Source of the DNA: Chlorops oryzae
Lineage: Eukaryota > Arthropoda > Insecta > Diptera > Chloropidae
DNA length: 64,000 nucleotides
Reading direction: 5' to 3'
Assembly: GCA_020466095.1 (NCBI GenBank)
Contig: CM035806.1
Coordinates: 5,978,622-6,042,621 of the forward strand
Below, piece by piece: positions 1 through 11,203 of the stretch; within the stretch, counting starts at the first letter, position 1, and each line of letters starts with the position of its first letter. Made by a program: the position numbers and the translations under genes. The notes under the pieces were generated by a model. The model saw only the letters and a program-made list of their open reading frames with translations, did no database searches and had not been told where the DNA came from.

Positions 1-343
1 CAACATTTCGATTGTCTGCAGTTCTTTTCTCCAATTTTTTTATTTTTTTTTACTGAGTATTTTTTTTCTTTTTTTGTTTTGTACAAGATTAAAGTGGTCG
101 GACATGAAGTGTATTAAAATCCTCACATGCTAAAAGTGGAAAAGAGTTCAGCTAAGAGCAACACAACACAACACAACACAACAAAAAAAAAAACCCAATT
201 TTACCCATTTTCATGTCCTTTTTTTTATTTTTAAGTTCTTCCTTAAACAGATTATTTGTCTGGAACATACCATATACACAGTGTGCACGGTGTGTCCCGG
301 AAAAATGGCATAGGAAGAACTGCATACGCCCTGGTTTCAGTCG

Positions 344-375
<32 letters not shown>

Positions 376-1680
376 TGTGGTTCGGTAAATTGCGTTTGTG
401 CGTTTGTGTAACAAAAAAAACAGGACCTACTCAACATAAATAAGGCAAAATTTTTACAGAAATTATCAGGCCGCGAAATTTGAGATTGGACTCAATCAGC
501 CCATTTGCCACCATTTAATATTAGGAGACGATATGTTTTTGCAAATCACAAAAACTAGGTACTCGATTTTTCTTGTTTGAGAAATTTTGATGAATCTTCA
601 AATTTGATCTTTCCATTGCAATTTCGAAAGACTCAAAAAGTGGGCGTGGCCAGAGGTAAATTTTCCCAAAAATCTACTTATCTGTTATACCCAAAAATTC
701 AAATGCGAATCTCTTTAAGCCATATTACAAAAATACGTTGCATACTTTAAGGATTAAACGTATAATTTTCATTGCTGACATTGTCTCTACTCCCTCACTT
801 ATAAAATTATAACTTTGTCATTTATGAATAGATTTTGAAAATTGATATCTCATTTTTTTGCCAAAAGAGCCGAATTTAAATAAAAATTGCAAAAAAAAAA
901 AAAATATTTTTGTTGCGACTGTTTTTTTAAATGCCGATGTAAGAAAAACTTGCATAAATTTTCTCCTAAAACATGTAGTTTTTTTTTTTTTTAAGTTTAA
1001 ATGACTACAGAATCTTATTTTCTTGACCGATTTGAAAATAAAGTGACAAAAGGTCTTAGAAGGGTTAATTTTCTTTAATTTGAGAGAAAATTCATTCAAA
1101 TCGGATGGTGCATTGTCGAGTTCTGCTCGAAAACGCTGCAATACCCCCTTTAAAAAAATTTTTTTATTTAAATTAATATAAAGAAAACGTTTCCATAAAG
1201 ATTTTTTTAAAAATTTCTCGTGTCCAGAAGACCAAAGGTGATGGAAAATTTATCGCAGATTTGGAAAAAATTTTAAAATCATGTGTTAATAAGACTGTTT
1301 CCATGCCAAAATGGCTCCAAAAGTCAACAAATGTGAAGAGAATTTCAAAAATTTCGAAAATTTCACTTTGATGGCAAAAAAAAAAAGAAAAATCCTAGAA
1401 ACTCAACGAACCCAATAAAGAAAAGCACTTTAGTACGAAACACCCTGTATATTTTTCTTTTTTCACCACACTGTTAGTCGATATCGTACACTCAAGCATT
1501 AAAACATGATAAGCCGTCCTTTTACTTGCTGCCGAAGCCCTCATGTCTTTTCTGCCATACAAAAGGGAATTTACCCAGATATTTACGTATGCATTCTTGT
1601 TTGTATGAGTTAGACACACATGCACTGTAAACCACAAATATCTGCACAAACATATGCGTATGCATTCAGGCGGGTACATA
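1..1680. other. Gene-free AT-rich flank
   Basis: No coding region is supported here. The stretch holds an AACAC pentamer run at about 160-181, a CA dinucleotide run at 346-374 and many homopolymer A/T runs. Open frames in it are short and low in complexity. Confidence 0.7.
346..374. repeat. (CA)n microsatellite
   Basis: An uninterrupted AC dinucleotide run of about 14 units. Confidence 0.95.
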
Positions 1681-1860
1681 CCCTGCAGTAAATGCGGGGC
1701 AAAGTGACCACGTTTGTCACCACTGTCACTAAATTTAGTAGACAAAAGAACTAGAGTCGCGGACAGTAGATTCTCACTATAGTGACTTGGTCAACGACGG
1801 GGTCTACAGCTCAATTTTCTCCAACACTCATATAATATATTTGCTGCGCATAAATCAGAG

Positions 1861-1940
1861 GTTGCCGTGGCGCAGTGGATAGTGTTTGCGCTCGAAAAAC
1901 CGAAGACTCGAGTTGCGATCCCCGCGCAGGCGAGAAAAAC
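1861..1940 (+). repeat. tRNA-like SINE head (plus strand)
   Basis: A tRNA-like pol III promoter: an A-box-like TGGCGCAGTGG followed about 45 bases later by a degenerate B-box-like GTTGCGATCCC. No full cloverleaf can be drawn, so this is a SINE head rather than a tRNA gene. The sequence after it is AT-rich and unclassified. Confidence 0.5.
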
Positions 1941-2064
1941 GGAAAAAATGGTAGATTTCGAAAGAATATTTTCATGGATTCTTATGGATGAGAAGAGAGA
2001 AATAAAAGAGTTTCCGTTCGGAATTGAAAAAAAATTTTTAAATCCTGTTATGTACCTTCTTGTC

Positions 2065-2267
2065 GGCCTCTGTGCCATAGTTGATTGAGATGCCAACTTA
2101 CGAAGCGAGAGTCTCTGAGTTAAACACCCAGCTCAGACATGGATGTTAGTTGTGTCGTTTTTTTTTTTCTGTTTCGGTTTTTGGTGGTATCACAACGGGC
2201 CCATGTGAGACCCAAGTGTGTCCCCCTTGGTGGCAGCCACACCAACCTAACCTAATCTAACCTAACC
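2065..2267 (+). mobile_element. tRNA-derived SINE with LINE-like tail (copy A)
   Basis: It has three parts. First is a degenerate tRNA-like head. Then comes a T-rich spacer around 2155-2180. Last is a 3' tail beginning near 2183 (GGTGGTATCACAACGGGCCC) and ending in CCTAACC repeats. The same tail occurs in the copies at 6355-7301 and 40412-40583 and at the end of the retrotransposon at 34412-35795. This is the usual anatomy of a tRNA-headed SINE mobilised by a LINE. Confidence 0.7.
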
Positions 2268-2269
2268 TT

Positions 2270-2415
2270 CTTATTATATATAATTTTATCTTTAAAAAAA
2301 ATAAAATAAAATAAAATATAAAAAAAGGAAATTTGGCGCTCTCCCAAGCGGAGATTGGAACGCGAGGACGCTCACTCTATCCACTGGGCCACGACAGGCC
2401 GTTGACTTACTAAAG
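2270..2415 (-). repeat. Second tRNA-like SINE fragment (minus strand)
   Basis: Read on the minus strand, the head has TGGCCCAGTGGATAG and, downstream, a B-box-like GTTCCAATCTC, then a T-rich tail of TTTTA units. The head resembles the one at 1861-1940, so these two may be one family distinct from copy A. Confidence 0.5.
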
Positions 2416-2589
2416 CCAATCGGTATCTCTACTGCATCACTAATTGAAGCACCAACTGGTGTCCGGTCGAACATATGCCCATACAAAATGTCAATGCATT
2501 GTCAAGGGTATAGTGTGTCACTAGTACGGTGGTAACGGAGGAACTAGTGATAGATTGACGCAGTCACTAGATCCATTTACTGCAGGGTA

Positions 2590-3076
2590 GTGAATGCATA
2601 TATTTATATATACGCGTGTGTTTGAACGTCAGTGTCTTCATTTTGCTAGATAATAGAATTGCTCTCGGTTAATAGAGAAACTGCTGCTCCTGCTGGTGTT
2701 GCGTTTACCATTCTTTCTCTATTAGGATTAAAGCCCGAGGACCTACAACAAAAGGCCAGCCAATGAAGCAAGTGCGAGGTTAATATTGATTGTGCAGATG
2801 TGCGTTCCCCGGTTCAAAAAGATTAAAAGCCTTTTTTTTTTTGCTTATTTGGCAAATTGACTTCGAGCTAATTTATCTTTGAACTCAAATCCAATTCCAA
2901 TTCATGTTTGATTTTCTTTTGATCTGTTTTTTTTTTTTTTTTCTCATTTTATCTGGAGGAAAACTGATTTGCCAAATGGGGCGAAATGAGATTCGTTTGA
3001 ACGTATTTGAAAGTATTGAATATAACATGGCAAAGCATAGTTTCCCTGCCTTTGTTCAGCCATGTTTATTTTACTC
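2590..3076. other. No feature seen
   Basis: AT-rich noncoding DNA with T homopolymers. No gene or repeat boundary is recognised. Confidence 0.6.
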
Positions 3077-3084
3077 GCAGTGCC

Positions 3085-4068
3085 CAGTGGCGTGTCCAGA
3101 GAAATACTGCTTTGATAGTGCTTATATTTTCCACAGTGGTATATTGAACAATTATAAGACATTAACCCAAAAATTTTTGGGGGGGCTAGAGGAAGTTTAG
3201 AGAGTTATGGACCAAAAACCAAAAAAATCCGAAAAATTTATGGCGTCCGATTTGGATGAAAATTTATATATAGAATAAGTGAAAAATTCTAAGAATTTTA
3301 GCACTAAAATTCCTAGTGTTCAAAAATACTGGTCTTTTAGTGTTATTTTTCCAGTGTATATTGAACAATATAAGACCTTAACTCCAGAACAATAGTTGGG
3401 GGGTAGATCGAAGTTTTTGAGATTATGGACCAAAAACCAAAAAAATCCGAAAAATTTATGGCGTCCGATTTGGATGAAAATTTATATATAGAATAAGTGA
3501 AAAATTCTAAGAATTTTAGCACTAAAATTTTTTCAAAAAACTGGTCCTTTCTGGACCAGTTTGGAACTAGACCCTAACTAGACTAGTTGTAATCGGTTTC
3601 TTGAATTATGGACCAAAAACACAAAAAAATTCGAAAAAATTTTATAGGCGTCCGATTTTGGATGGATTGAAATTTATATATAGCAATAAGTTGGAATAAA
3701 TTTAAGAATTTTAGCACTAAAAGTTTTTTCAAAAAACTGGTCCTTTCTGGACCAAGTTTGGAACCTAGACCCTAAACTAGACAGATTGTAATCGGTTTCT
3801 TTTGAACAAATTTCGACGCCAAAATTCTTTTTAGTTTTTCGCTTATTTCATATCGTAAAATTTATCCATCTTCGAAAATCTTCGGAACTCCATAAAGATT
3901 TTTCGTGATTTTATTTGGTTTATTGTCCATAACTCTACTAAACTGTCCTCTGAGCGGGCCACCCCAAAAATTTTGCTGCGTTATAGTCTTATAAGTTGTT
4001 AATGGTACGCACTTAGGAAAAGTCATTATACCATCTATCAAAGCAGTATTTCTCTAGACACGCCACTG
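3085..4068. mobile_element. hAT-type MITE, 984 bp, TSD GCAGTGCC
   Basis: The terminal inverted repeat starts CAGTGGCGTGTC and runs about 35 bp with few mismatches. Both ends are flanked by the exact 8-bp duplication GCAGTGCC (3077-3084 and 4069-4076), which is diagnostic of hAT transposition. There is no transposase frame. Inside are three related blocks (about 3204-3320, 3422-3535 and 3605-3730) that begin near ATGGACCAAAAAC. The third block carries many extra single bases relative to the second. Confidence 0.85.
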
Positions 4069-4076
4069 GCAGTGCC

Positions 4077-5144
4077 AACTGATTTCACAAGGAACCTGGG
4101 GATCCCGACAAACGGAGAAGAAGAATGATGGTTAAGTGATTTTGGCTTTTGAAAGGTTTTTAGGAAATTCATAGGCTTTCACTGTTGTGTTTTTTTTGGT
4201 GTTTCAAATCCTTTCTTAATTTCCGATATTTCGGGTAAAATTGTATGCCATCTTCGAAGAAAATCTTCCACGGGGAACTTCCAGGGTCCGAAGCAGATTT
4301 TTAGCCGCTCTGGGCGAAAAAAATATTTCGATGAAATTTAGGTGTGAAATTGTCTCTCCACAAAGTGCCGCTCTGGGAGTTTGCCCTGGGGTGCCACCTT
4401 CTAAATCGGGGCCTGCGTTGATAGTAAGCCTCTTGGAAAGCTTCTGATCAATGGACGAATGAAAAGCTTTCGGAGAAACTCAAGCATCAATCGAACTAAA
4501 AATGCAATCCTTGAAAATCTTTTATAAAATTTTCTACTATATTTCCGTTCGAGTCTAAAATTCTCTCTGCGAAACTGCGAAACTTTTTGCGGTAATAAAT
4601 CCGTTTTTTTTTTTTTTTTGATTAAGGATTGTTGGTGTAATTTTTACTTTCTCGAATCAAGTTACTATTGGGAACTCCCAGTAAAGATCCTATACTCTCT
4701 TCTTTTTCTTCTTTATTTTTTTATTTTTTTTTTTTTAATTGTGTTCTCCATAGATTTTCCGCTTGGAAATTGTCTCAACATGCGCGAATGCTCTGCACTG
4801 TAAGTGGCTTTAAGTCTGTCGTAAATCTGTTTTAATCCTTTCGCTCGACTGCTTTTTAACTTAATAAAAATTGCACTGCTCACCACTGGCCATATTTATG
4901 GGGGCTCGAGTCTTCTTATCGGTTCGTGGTGTTCGCCGAGCAAACAGATTAAATTTGCATTTTAAATGAAAATCGCTCAGAATAGCAATGGCAACGGAAG
5001 AAGTCGGCCGACAGGAGACTACAAGGGGGGCACAATACAGTTTTGTGGCGTTGCCATATAATTTTTCCAATAAATGTGAACAAAAAAAAATTCATCATCG
5101 ACCTCAAATGATCGATAATAAAAATATGTATCGGCTTTTTAGGC
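4077..5144. other. No gene seen
   Basis: AT-rich noncoding DNA with T-rich runs near 4600 and 4715. No element ends or genes were recognised. Confidence 0.55.
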
Positions 5145-5147
5145 TTA

Positions 5148-5311
5148 GAGGCCATTTACACGTTAAGACATTTCGATAATGAAACACACTTTTTGATAGC
5201 TAGGGACGCGCGGGGATGTGGTATGGTAGCGTTTTTCTCTCTTCCCACCTGCCTCCCTTGCCATCTAAAATTTGTTTCATTATCGAAATGTCTTAACGTG
5301 TAAATGGCCTC
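5148..5311. mobile_element. PIF/Harbinger-like MITE, 164 bp
   Basis: The element is nearly all terminal inverted repeat: GAGGCCATTTACACGTTAAG at the left and its complement at the right, extending about 38 bp. It is flanked by TTA at 5145-5147 and 5312-5314. A three-base TWA duplication is typical of PIF/Harbinger. A diverged second copy lies at 31335-31500. Confidence 0.75.
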
Positions 5312-5314
5312 TTA

Positions 5315-5771
5315 TAGGGCATTTACATATACGTTTTAGCGCTACTCGTTTAAGCTAAAACGACTAAGTCAAAACGGGGTGTTTACATATGCGCATGTCG
5401 TTTTGTCATTTTGTGGTTAGCTTTTGTTTGTTCAAAACGTGAAATATGAGTGAATATTGTAATTTAGAAAAGAAGCGTTTATTGGAATTGCGTTCGTTTT
5501 CTACATTGGTTGTGGAAACAACCTCACAGTTTTTAAATTAGAAATTTCAATGACCATATGTTTTCCATTTTTATAGTGATGACACTCAGATTTCGAAATT
5601 TTTAACAGTTATAAGCAGGATTTATATTATTTAGCTACTTGTTTTAAATTAAAACAGGAAAGTTTCTCGTTTTAGTTTTATATGATAAAACGGGAAAAAT
5701 CTGAGTTGTTTTAGTGATAAAACGGGCAAAGTAGCTAAAACGCGAATAAAACGGCATATGTAAACGGCCTA
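5315..5771. mobile_element. PIF/Harbinger-like MITE, 457 bp
   Basis: The ends TAGGGCATTTACATATACG and the complement of TAGGCCGTTTACATATGCC form an imperfect inverted repeat of about 40 bp. TTA flanks it at 5312-5314 and 5772-5774. The left TTA is also the right duplication of the preceding MITE. There is no coding capacity. Confidence 0.7.
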
Positions 5772-5774
5772 TTA

Positions 5775-6354
5775 CAGGTTTATTTATCGTTATTTTTCGA
5801 ACAAAAACTCTTCTCTTTAATTGATGTCCGAAAAGGATTTTATTTCACCTTCTTTCTTTTCAATTTCCGTCCCGTTCCGTTCCGTTCTGATCAATCGGCG
5901 AGGCCCGATTACATTTACCGCCTTGTGGCCTCTTTGACGATTGATGCGTCACTTTTTGTGGTGAAAAATTAATATGCGGCTGAAAGCTGAAAGCTGAAAG
6001 CATTTTAAAGGACTTTTCATTCTTCGGCGGTTTTATGAGCAACATTAAACCTCAAAGTGTTTTTTTTTTTTGCTCATTTCATTTACAACTTATTTTTCAT
6101 TCCATGTTAATTTGTATTGACAGTGAAAAACGACCAACCTCGATAGCAGAGCTTTCTCTTTGATGGTCAACATTAAACAAAAAAGCCACTAATTCCCGCG
6201 CTCATCAAATGACTTTCGACTTTTATTTAAAAATAAATTATTTATTCTTTTTTTCTCTCTCAAATTTTAAATCAATCAATTTAATCAGTGTCGTTGTTGT
6301 GCTTTCATTGACATCAATTAAGTTTCCAGCTGGAAATCTATTTGGTACTTTATA
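5775..6354. other. No feature seen
   Basis: AT-rich noncoding DNA with a short GTTCC-type pentamer run near 5870-5885. Confidence 0.5.
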
Positions 6355-7301
6355 GGTTAGGTTAGGCTAGGTTAGAGTGTGTCTGCCACGATTAAGGGGA
6401 CCTTCTGGTCTAGAGCACGAAAATTTAGGGTATTTTCATGATTTTTTTTTTGGTATTAAGCCAAATAAAAAACGATTTTCTAAGTATGCAGGCTTATTAT
6501 ATTCTTTATTGACAAAAAATAAAAAATGTTGTTGTAATTTTTTTTTTTTTTTTTTGGTATTTTAAAAATGGCGTTGAAGTGGACCCTCTTTGAAAAAGTA
6601 CCTCCGTGGTGTGAAAGATTTTGGCAGTTCTGGTAATCGAAAAAAAAAAAAACAAAAATATGTTATTAATCAGAATGAATGCGGCTATGGCAGGAACTAG
6701 AATAAAAAAAATTTTTTTTTAATTGACAAAATGGCGCAATTTTTTATTTCAACCATCAAAAACTCCCCTTTTTTTTGACCATTTTTTTGATGAAAAAATA
6801 TGAAGTTCTTGAAATAAAAATTCGATTCTAGTTCGGGCCATAGCCATTGATGTTATGAATAATATATAAAAATTCCAGACAAATCGGTTCTATTATTTTT
6901 TTTTTGTTTTCATTCACACCAGGACAAAAAAAGTAGTTTTGAGATAAACGCGTTCAAAGTTGCTTTGATCAAGCGCGCTGCCTGCTGTCTCCACCTTCTA
7001 AAAAGGCTGTAGCAAAACAAATATTGTCAATATCTTCACGAAACTTTGCCAGCATATTCTTAAAACTCTATTCTTCCGAAATATATAAAAAAAAAAAAAT
7101 CAATTTTCAAAAAATTCTAGACGAGGCTGGCACACTTAGGCCCCACATGGGCCCGTTGTGATGCCACGTACATATGTATAATGGGAAAGTAAAGAAAAAA
7201 AAGAAACTGAAAAACATCCACGACCTCAGCTGGGAGTTGAACCCAGGGCCTCTCTCGCTTCGCAAGTTGGCATCTCAACCAAAAAAGGCACAGAAGCCGA
7301 C
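6355..7301 (-). mobile_element. tRNA-derived SINE (copy B), split by a TTAA element
   Basis: Minus-strand SINE in two pieces. The tail is at 6355-6391 (GGTTAGG repeats on the plus strand, then CTGCCACG). The rest is at 7123-7301 and includes the complement of the CACAACGGGCCCATG tail and a tRNA-like head with B-box GGGTTCAACTCCC. The 732-bp-class element at 6396-7122 sits between them. Comparison with copies A and C shows the two pieces were contiguous before that insertion. Confidence 0.7.
6396..7122. mobile_element. TTAA-flanked MITE, copy 1 (right tip missing)
   Basis: The left end is TTAA followed by GGGGACCTTCTGGTCTAGA. The body is almost identical to the complete copy at 59897-60628. 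The right end stops at TTCTAGAC, so roughly the last 12-16 bases and the right TTAA are lost and the SINE resumes directly. Confidence 0.8.
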
Positions 7302-7815
7302 TTTCTCAGTGTCACATTAAAATGTAAAAAATTTTCTGACTCTTTGTTTTATATCAGTTGCCATTTGTTTCATCTATCTATCGCGATTAGTTTGAGAGAT
7401 ATATAACTTTGAAAAAGGGCTCATTAAAAAGGATTTCTCAGGCATTTTTTTTTTGAAGGACACTGAGCATTAAGAACGTAAAAATCTGTTTCTACAGTGT
7501 GTAGTACCTATCCAGAAAGCAACAAAACTTTCAAATCCCTTGCAGAAGGCCGCAGTTTTAGAAGTTCTGAAGATTTTGACGATTTTCTGTTATCCTTTGT
7601 GCCTGGAAAATTCGATTGAAAAATACTCGAATGTTCCTTCTCTAATGCAAACAATTCAATTAAATTTTCGTTTATGTGCAGCGCTTGCAATTTTCCCGTT
7701 GGCGATGCATTTTCAATTTCCTTTTTGACCTCGTTATTTCGCAAGGATCAAAGCAATGTGGAAGTAATATCCCGCATGATTGTCCATTATTGCATGAACC
7801 CAGAAGGACGAATAT

Positions 7816-7854
<39 letters not shown>

Positions 7855-9727
7855 TGTTTGTGCATGCGGCGCAATAAGTTGCGTGTAAGAAGCTATGAGC
7901 TTGTGTGAAATCGGGCGCTCTCCGTTTGGAGGCCGGACAATATTTCTGCATATTCTGTCCATAAGAATCGGCAACATTTGCTTTGCTCAGTGCCTTATTG
8001 TGGCTATTCAAAAGGACACGACTATCGGTTTCCGTAAGTGCAATCATGCACTCTTGGCTAAACACAATCGAGTCCCGATCATAAACGAAAGAATTGATGT
8101 TTGATCTCCCATGGCAACTGATTCCGATACGATGGCGGCACAATATTCGAACGAGCATCCATGTGTATCCTTGTGAGGATTTCGAAATGATTCCTCTTGC
8201 AAGTTCTTAACATGGAAATTCAATTTCTCTCGAATTTTCCGTTGCTCTATTTCCTGTTTTTTTTTTTTTTTTTTTTTTCTCTATTGAAAGACGGGCTCTT
8301 TCGTTCATTTTCCCTCGTGTTTGTCGGGTTAATAAAATCATCTAGTTAGGAAATGTCATAGGATATCGAAAAATTTTTTCGTTTGAAGCTTATTTAGGAC
8401 CTCCTTTTGAATCATTTTGTGACCGCCGATACACCCCGATGTGTGAATCATTGATTATTTTTCTTATCATTATTCGGAGCCTCTTTTGGTGTTGTGAAAT
8501 GTGTAATGGAATAAAAGAGTCCTTTTTCTGCATACATAAATAGAATACTTCAATCTATCCCCAACACATATTCAAAGGAAGTCGCAAGGAGTCGTAAGTA
8601 TATGACCCTTAATTCGGTTCGGGAGCCCTCATAATGAGCTCTTGTTAAAGCTCTGAAAGGGCGTGCTCCCCTTTTGTCTAACATGAGTAAGTATTTGTTG
8701 AAAAATTTCCCTTAGTGTAAAATTGAAAATAAAAAAGTTGTTCTTTTATTCCTTGTACTATTAACTATCAGTCGCCATTTGTTTCATCTTTCCTTCTTCA
8801 TTAGTTGTCGAGATATAAAATTAAAAAGAACGGCTTACTCAAAGAAAGAAAATATCGAAAAATCAACAGTCGGCCGAACCCTTTCGGACACATAAATATG
8901 AACACTCCTCAAAACATTCATAAAATCGGAACTTCCTTTTCAAATGTGAAAGGACTCTTATCCCTTAAAGAGACAATGAGAACACGAATAAATAGAATGA
9001 TGACCTATTGCCGCGCTTTTCTGCCTGCAGTATTCTAAATAATTCGATGGCTGCTGCCTTCGGTTGCTCTTGGTGCTCCCATTGGAGTCTCATTTTTTTT
9101 AATATTTTTTTTTTTTTATTTAATTGCTTACGTGACCTGCATTTAAACAGAAAAAACAAGAAAAGAAAGGAAGTGAGGAACTCAGAAGTTTCCCGCACTT
9201 GTCATCAGGACCTTCCAGTTACAGTCGTCCTTGAGAAAAGGTAAAAAGTTTTTTTCCCCTAATTACTTTAATGTTTCGCAAAATAATTTGCAAAATGGCC
9301 GAATGATTGAATGGTCCTTGAGGAGAGATTTCATTTGGTAATTGAAATAAAATGGTCCGACTCCACACACACTCCTCTTAAAGATGCTGGCCTTCACGAT
9401 TTTTTTTTTTTTGTTATTTGGTTTTTTTTTTTTTTTGCAATCAAACGCTTTAAAAAGGAAAGTAAAAAAGCTTCAGAGGCAAAATTAAATTAAGCGTAAA
9501 ATGCTTCAAAAAGCGAAACTAAAAAAAATTAAATAAAAAGGAAAAAACATTTATTTTTTTGCTCAAAACTGGCAGTGCACAGGTAGGGAGGACCCCAGGG
9601 TGAGTGCAGAGTCGCACAAGTGGAAGAGCATCGGAGTTCAATGGAGCAACTGACACGCATTCTTCGACCTTAAATGATTGCTGCGTGCACTCGAATGTGC
9701 TTAACTTCACGCTTCGAAATGGGATAA
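7302..9727. other. Gene-free region with a dispersed repeat
   Basis: No gene is supported. Sequence around GCCATTTGTTTCATC recurs at about 7355-7450 and 8765-8835, and again in a shorter form at 47905-47985, so it is a dispersed repeat. A (TG)n microsatellite lies at 7818-7852. Confidence 0.6.
7818..7852. repeat. (TG)n microsatellite
   Basis: An uninterrupted TG dinucleotide run. Confidence 0.95.
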
Positions 9728-9796
9728 AACGGAGAGAGATAGAGACAGAGATAGAGTGAGAAAGGGGGAGAGAGAGAAAGAGAAAGAGAGGGAGAA

Positions 9797-9827
<31 letters not shown>

Positions 9828-11203
9828 AAGAGAAGAAAGAGAGAGAGAGAAGAGAGAAGAGAGAGAAAGAGAGAAGAGAGAAAAGAGAGAAAGAGAGAAA
9901 AGAGAGAAAGAGAGAAAGAGAGAAAGAGAGAAAGAGAGAAAGAGAGAAAGAGAGAAGAGAGAAGAGAGAAAGAGAGAAAGAGAGAAAGAGAGAAGAGAGA
10001 GAAGAAGAAGAGAGAAAGAGAGAAAGAGAGAAGAGAGAGAAAGAGAGAAAGAGAGAAAGAGAGAAAGAGAGAAAGAGAGAAAAGAGAGAAAGAGAGAAAG
10101 AGAGAAAAGAGAAAGAGAAAAAGAGAGAAAGAGAGAAAGAGAGAAAGAGAGAAAGAGAGAAAGAGAGAAAAGAGAGAAAGAGAGAAAGAGAGAAAGAGAG
10201 AAAGAGAGAAAGAGAGAAAGAGAGAAAGAGAGAAAGAGAGAAAGAGAGAAAGAGAGAAAGAGAGAAAGAGAGAAAGAGAGAGAAAAGAGAGAAAAGAGAA
10301 AAGAGAAAGAGAGAAAGAGAGAAAGAGAGAAAGAGAGAAAGAGAGAAAGAGAGAAAGAGAGAAAGAGAGAAAGAGAGAAAGAGAGAAAGAGAGAAAGAGA
10401 GAGAGAGAAAGAGAGAAGAGAGAAGAGAGAAAAGAGAGAAAGAGAGAAAGAGAGAAAGAGAAAAGAGAGAAAGAGAGAAAGAGAGAAAAGAGAAAAGAGA
10501 GAAAGAGAGAAAGAGAGAAAGAGAGAAAGAGAGAGAAAGAGGAAGAGAGAAAGAGAGAAAGAGAGAAAGAGAAGAGAGAAAGAGAGAAAGAGAGAAAGAG
10601 AGAAAGAGAGAAAGAGAGAAAGAGAGAAAGAGAGAAAGAGAGAAAAGAGAGAAAGAGAGAAAGAGAGAAAGAGAGAAAGAGAGAAAAAGAGAGAAAGAGA
10701 GAAAGAGAGAAAGAGAGAAAGAAGAAAGAGAAAGAGAGAAAGGAGAGAAAGAGAGAAAAGAGAGAAAGAGAGAAAGAGAGAAAGAGAGAAGAGAGAGAAA
10801 GAGAGAAAGAGAGAAAGAGAGAAAGAGAGAAAGAAGAGAAGAGAGAAAGAAGAAAGAGAGAAAGAGGAGAGAAAGAGAGAAAGAGAGAAAGAGAGAAAGA
10901 GAGAAAGAGAGAAAGAGAGAAAGAGAGAAAGAGAGAAAGAGAGAAAGAGAGAAGAAGAAGAGAGAAGAGAGAAAGAGAGAAAGAGAGAAAGAGAGAAAGA
11001 GAGAAAGAGAGAAAGAGAGAAGAGAGAAGAGAGAAAGAGAGAAAGAGAGAAAGAGAGAAAGAGAGAAAGAGAGAGAGACAGAGGAAGACAGAGAGTGGGA
11101 GAGAGGAGAGGGAGAGAGGAGAGAGAGAGGAAGGGAGAGAGGAAGATAGAGAGAGGGAGAGAAAGAGGGAGAGGGAGAGATAGCGACAGAGAGAGAGAGA
11201 GCA
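9728..11203. repeat. 1.46-kb polypurine tract, (GAAAGAGA)n
   Basis: The plus strand is almost entirely purine for about 1.45 kb. The core is an 8-base unit GAAAGAGA, with variants that drop or add one G or A. The long frames on both strands (Glu/Arg/Lys on plus, Ser/Leu/Phe on minus) are a by-product of the repeat and not genes. Such mirror-symmetric tracts can form triplex DNA and contain GAGAG, the core of GAGA-factor sites. Confidence 0.95.

Larger units (their letters stand above)
1681..2587. mobile_element. Tc1-like non-autonomous element, 907 bp, holding tRNA-like inserts
   Basis: The ends are the inverted pair CCCTGCAGTAAATG and CATTTACTGCAGGG, flanked on both sides by TA (1679-1680 and 2588-2589). 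TA target duplication is the hallmark of the Tc1/mariner superfamily. No transposase frame lies inside. Instead there are three tRNA-like SINE pieces. The match is short, so the superfamily call is an inference. Confidence 0.6.

Noticed and set aside
285..1447. Possible mariner-like pair near 285 (CACGGTGTGTCCCGG) and 1447 (complement CAGGGTGTTTCG)
   Set aside because: Similarity is too short and no target duplication was found.
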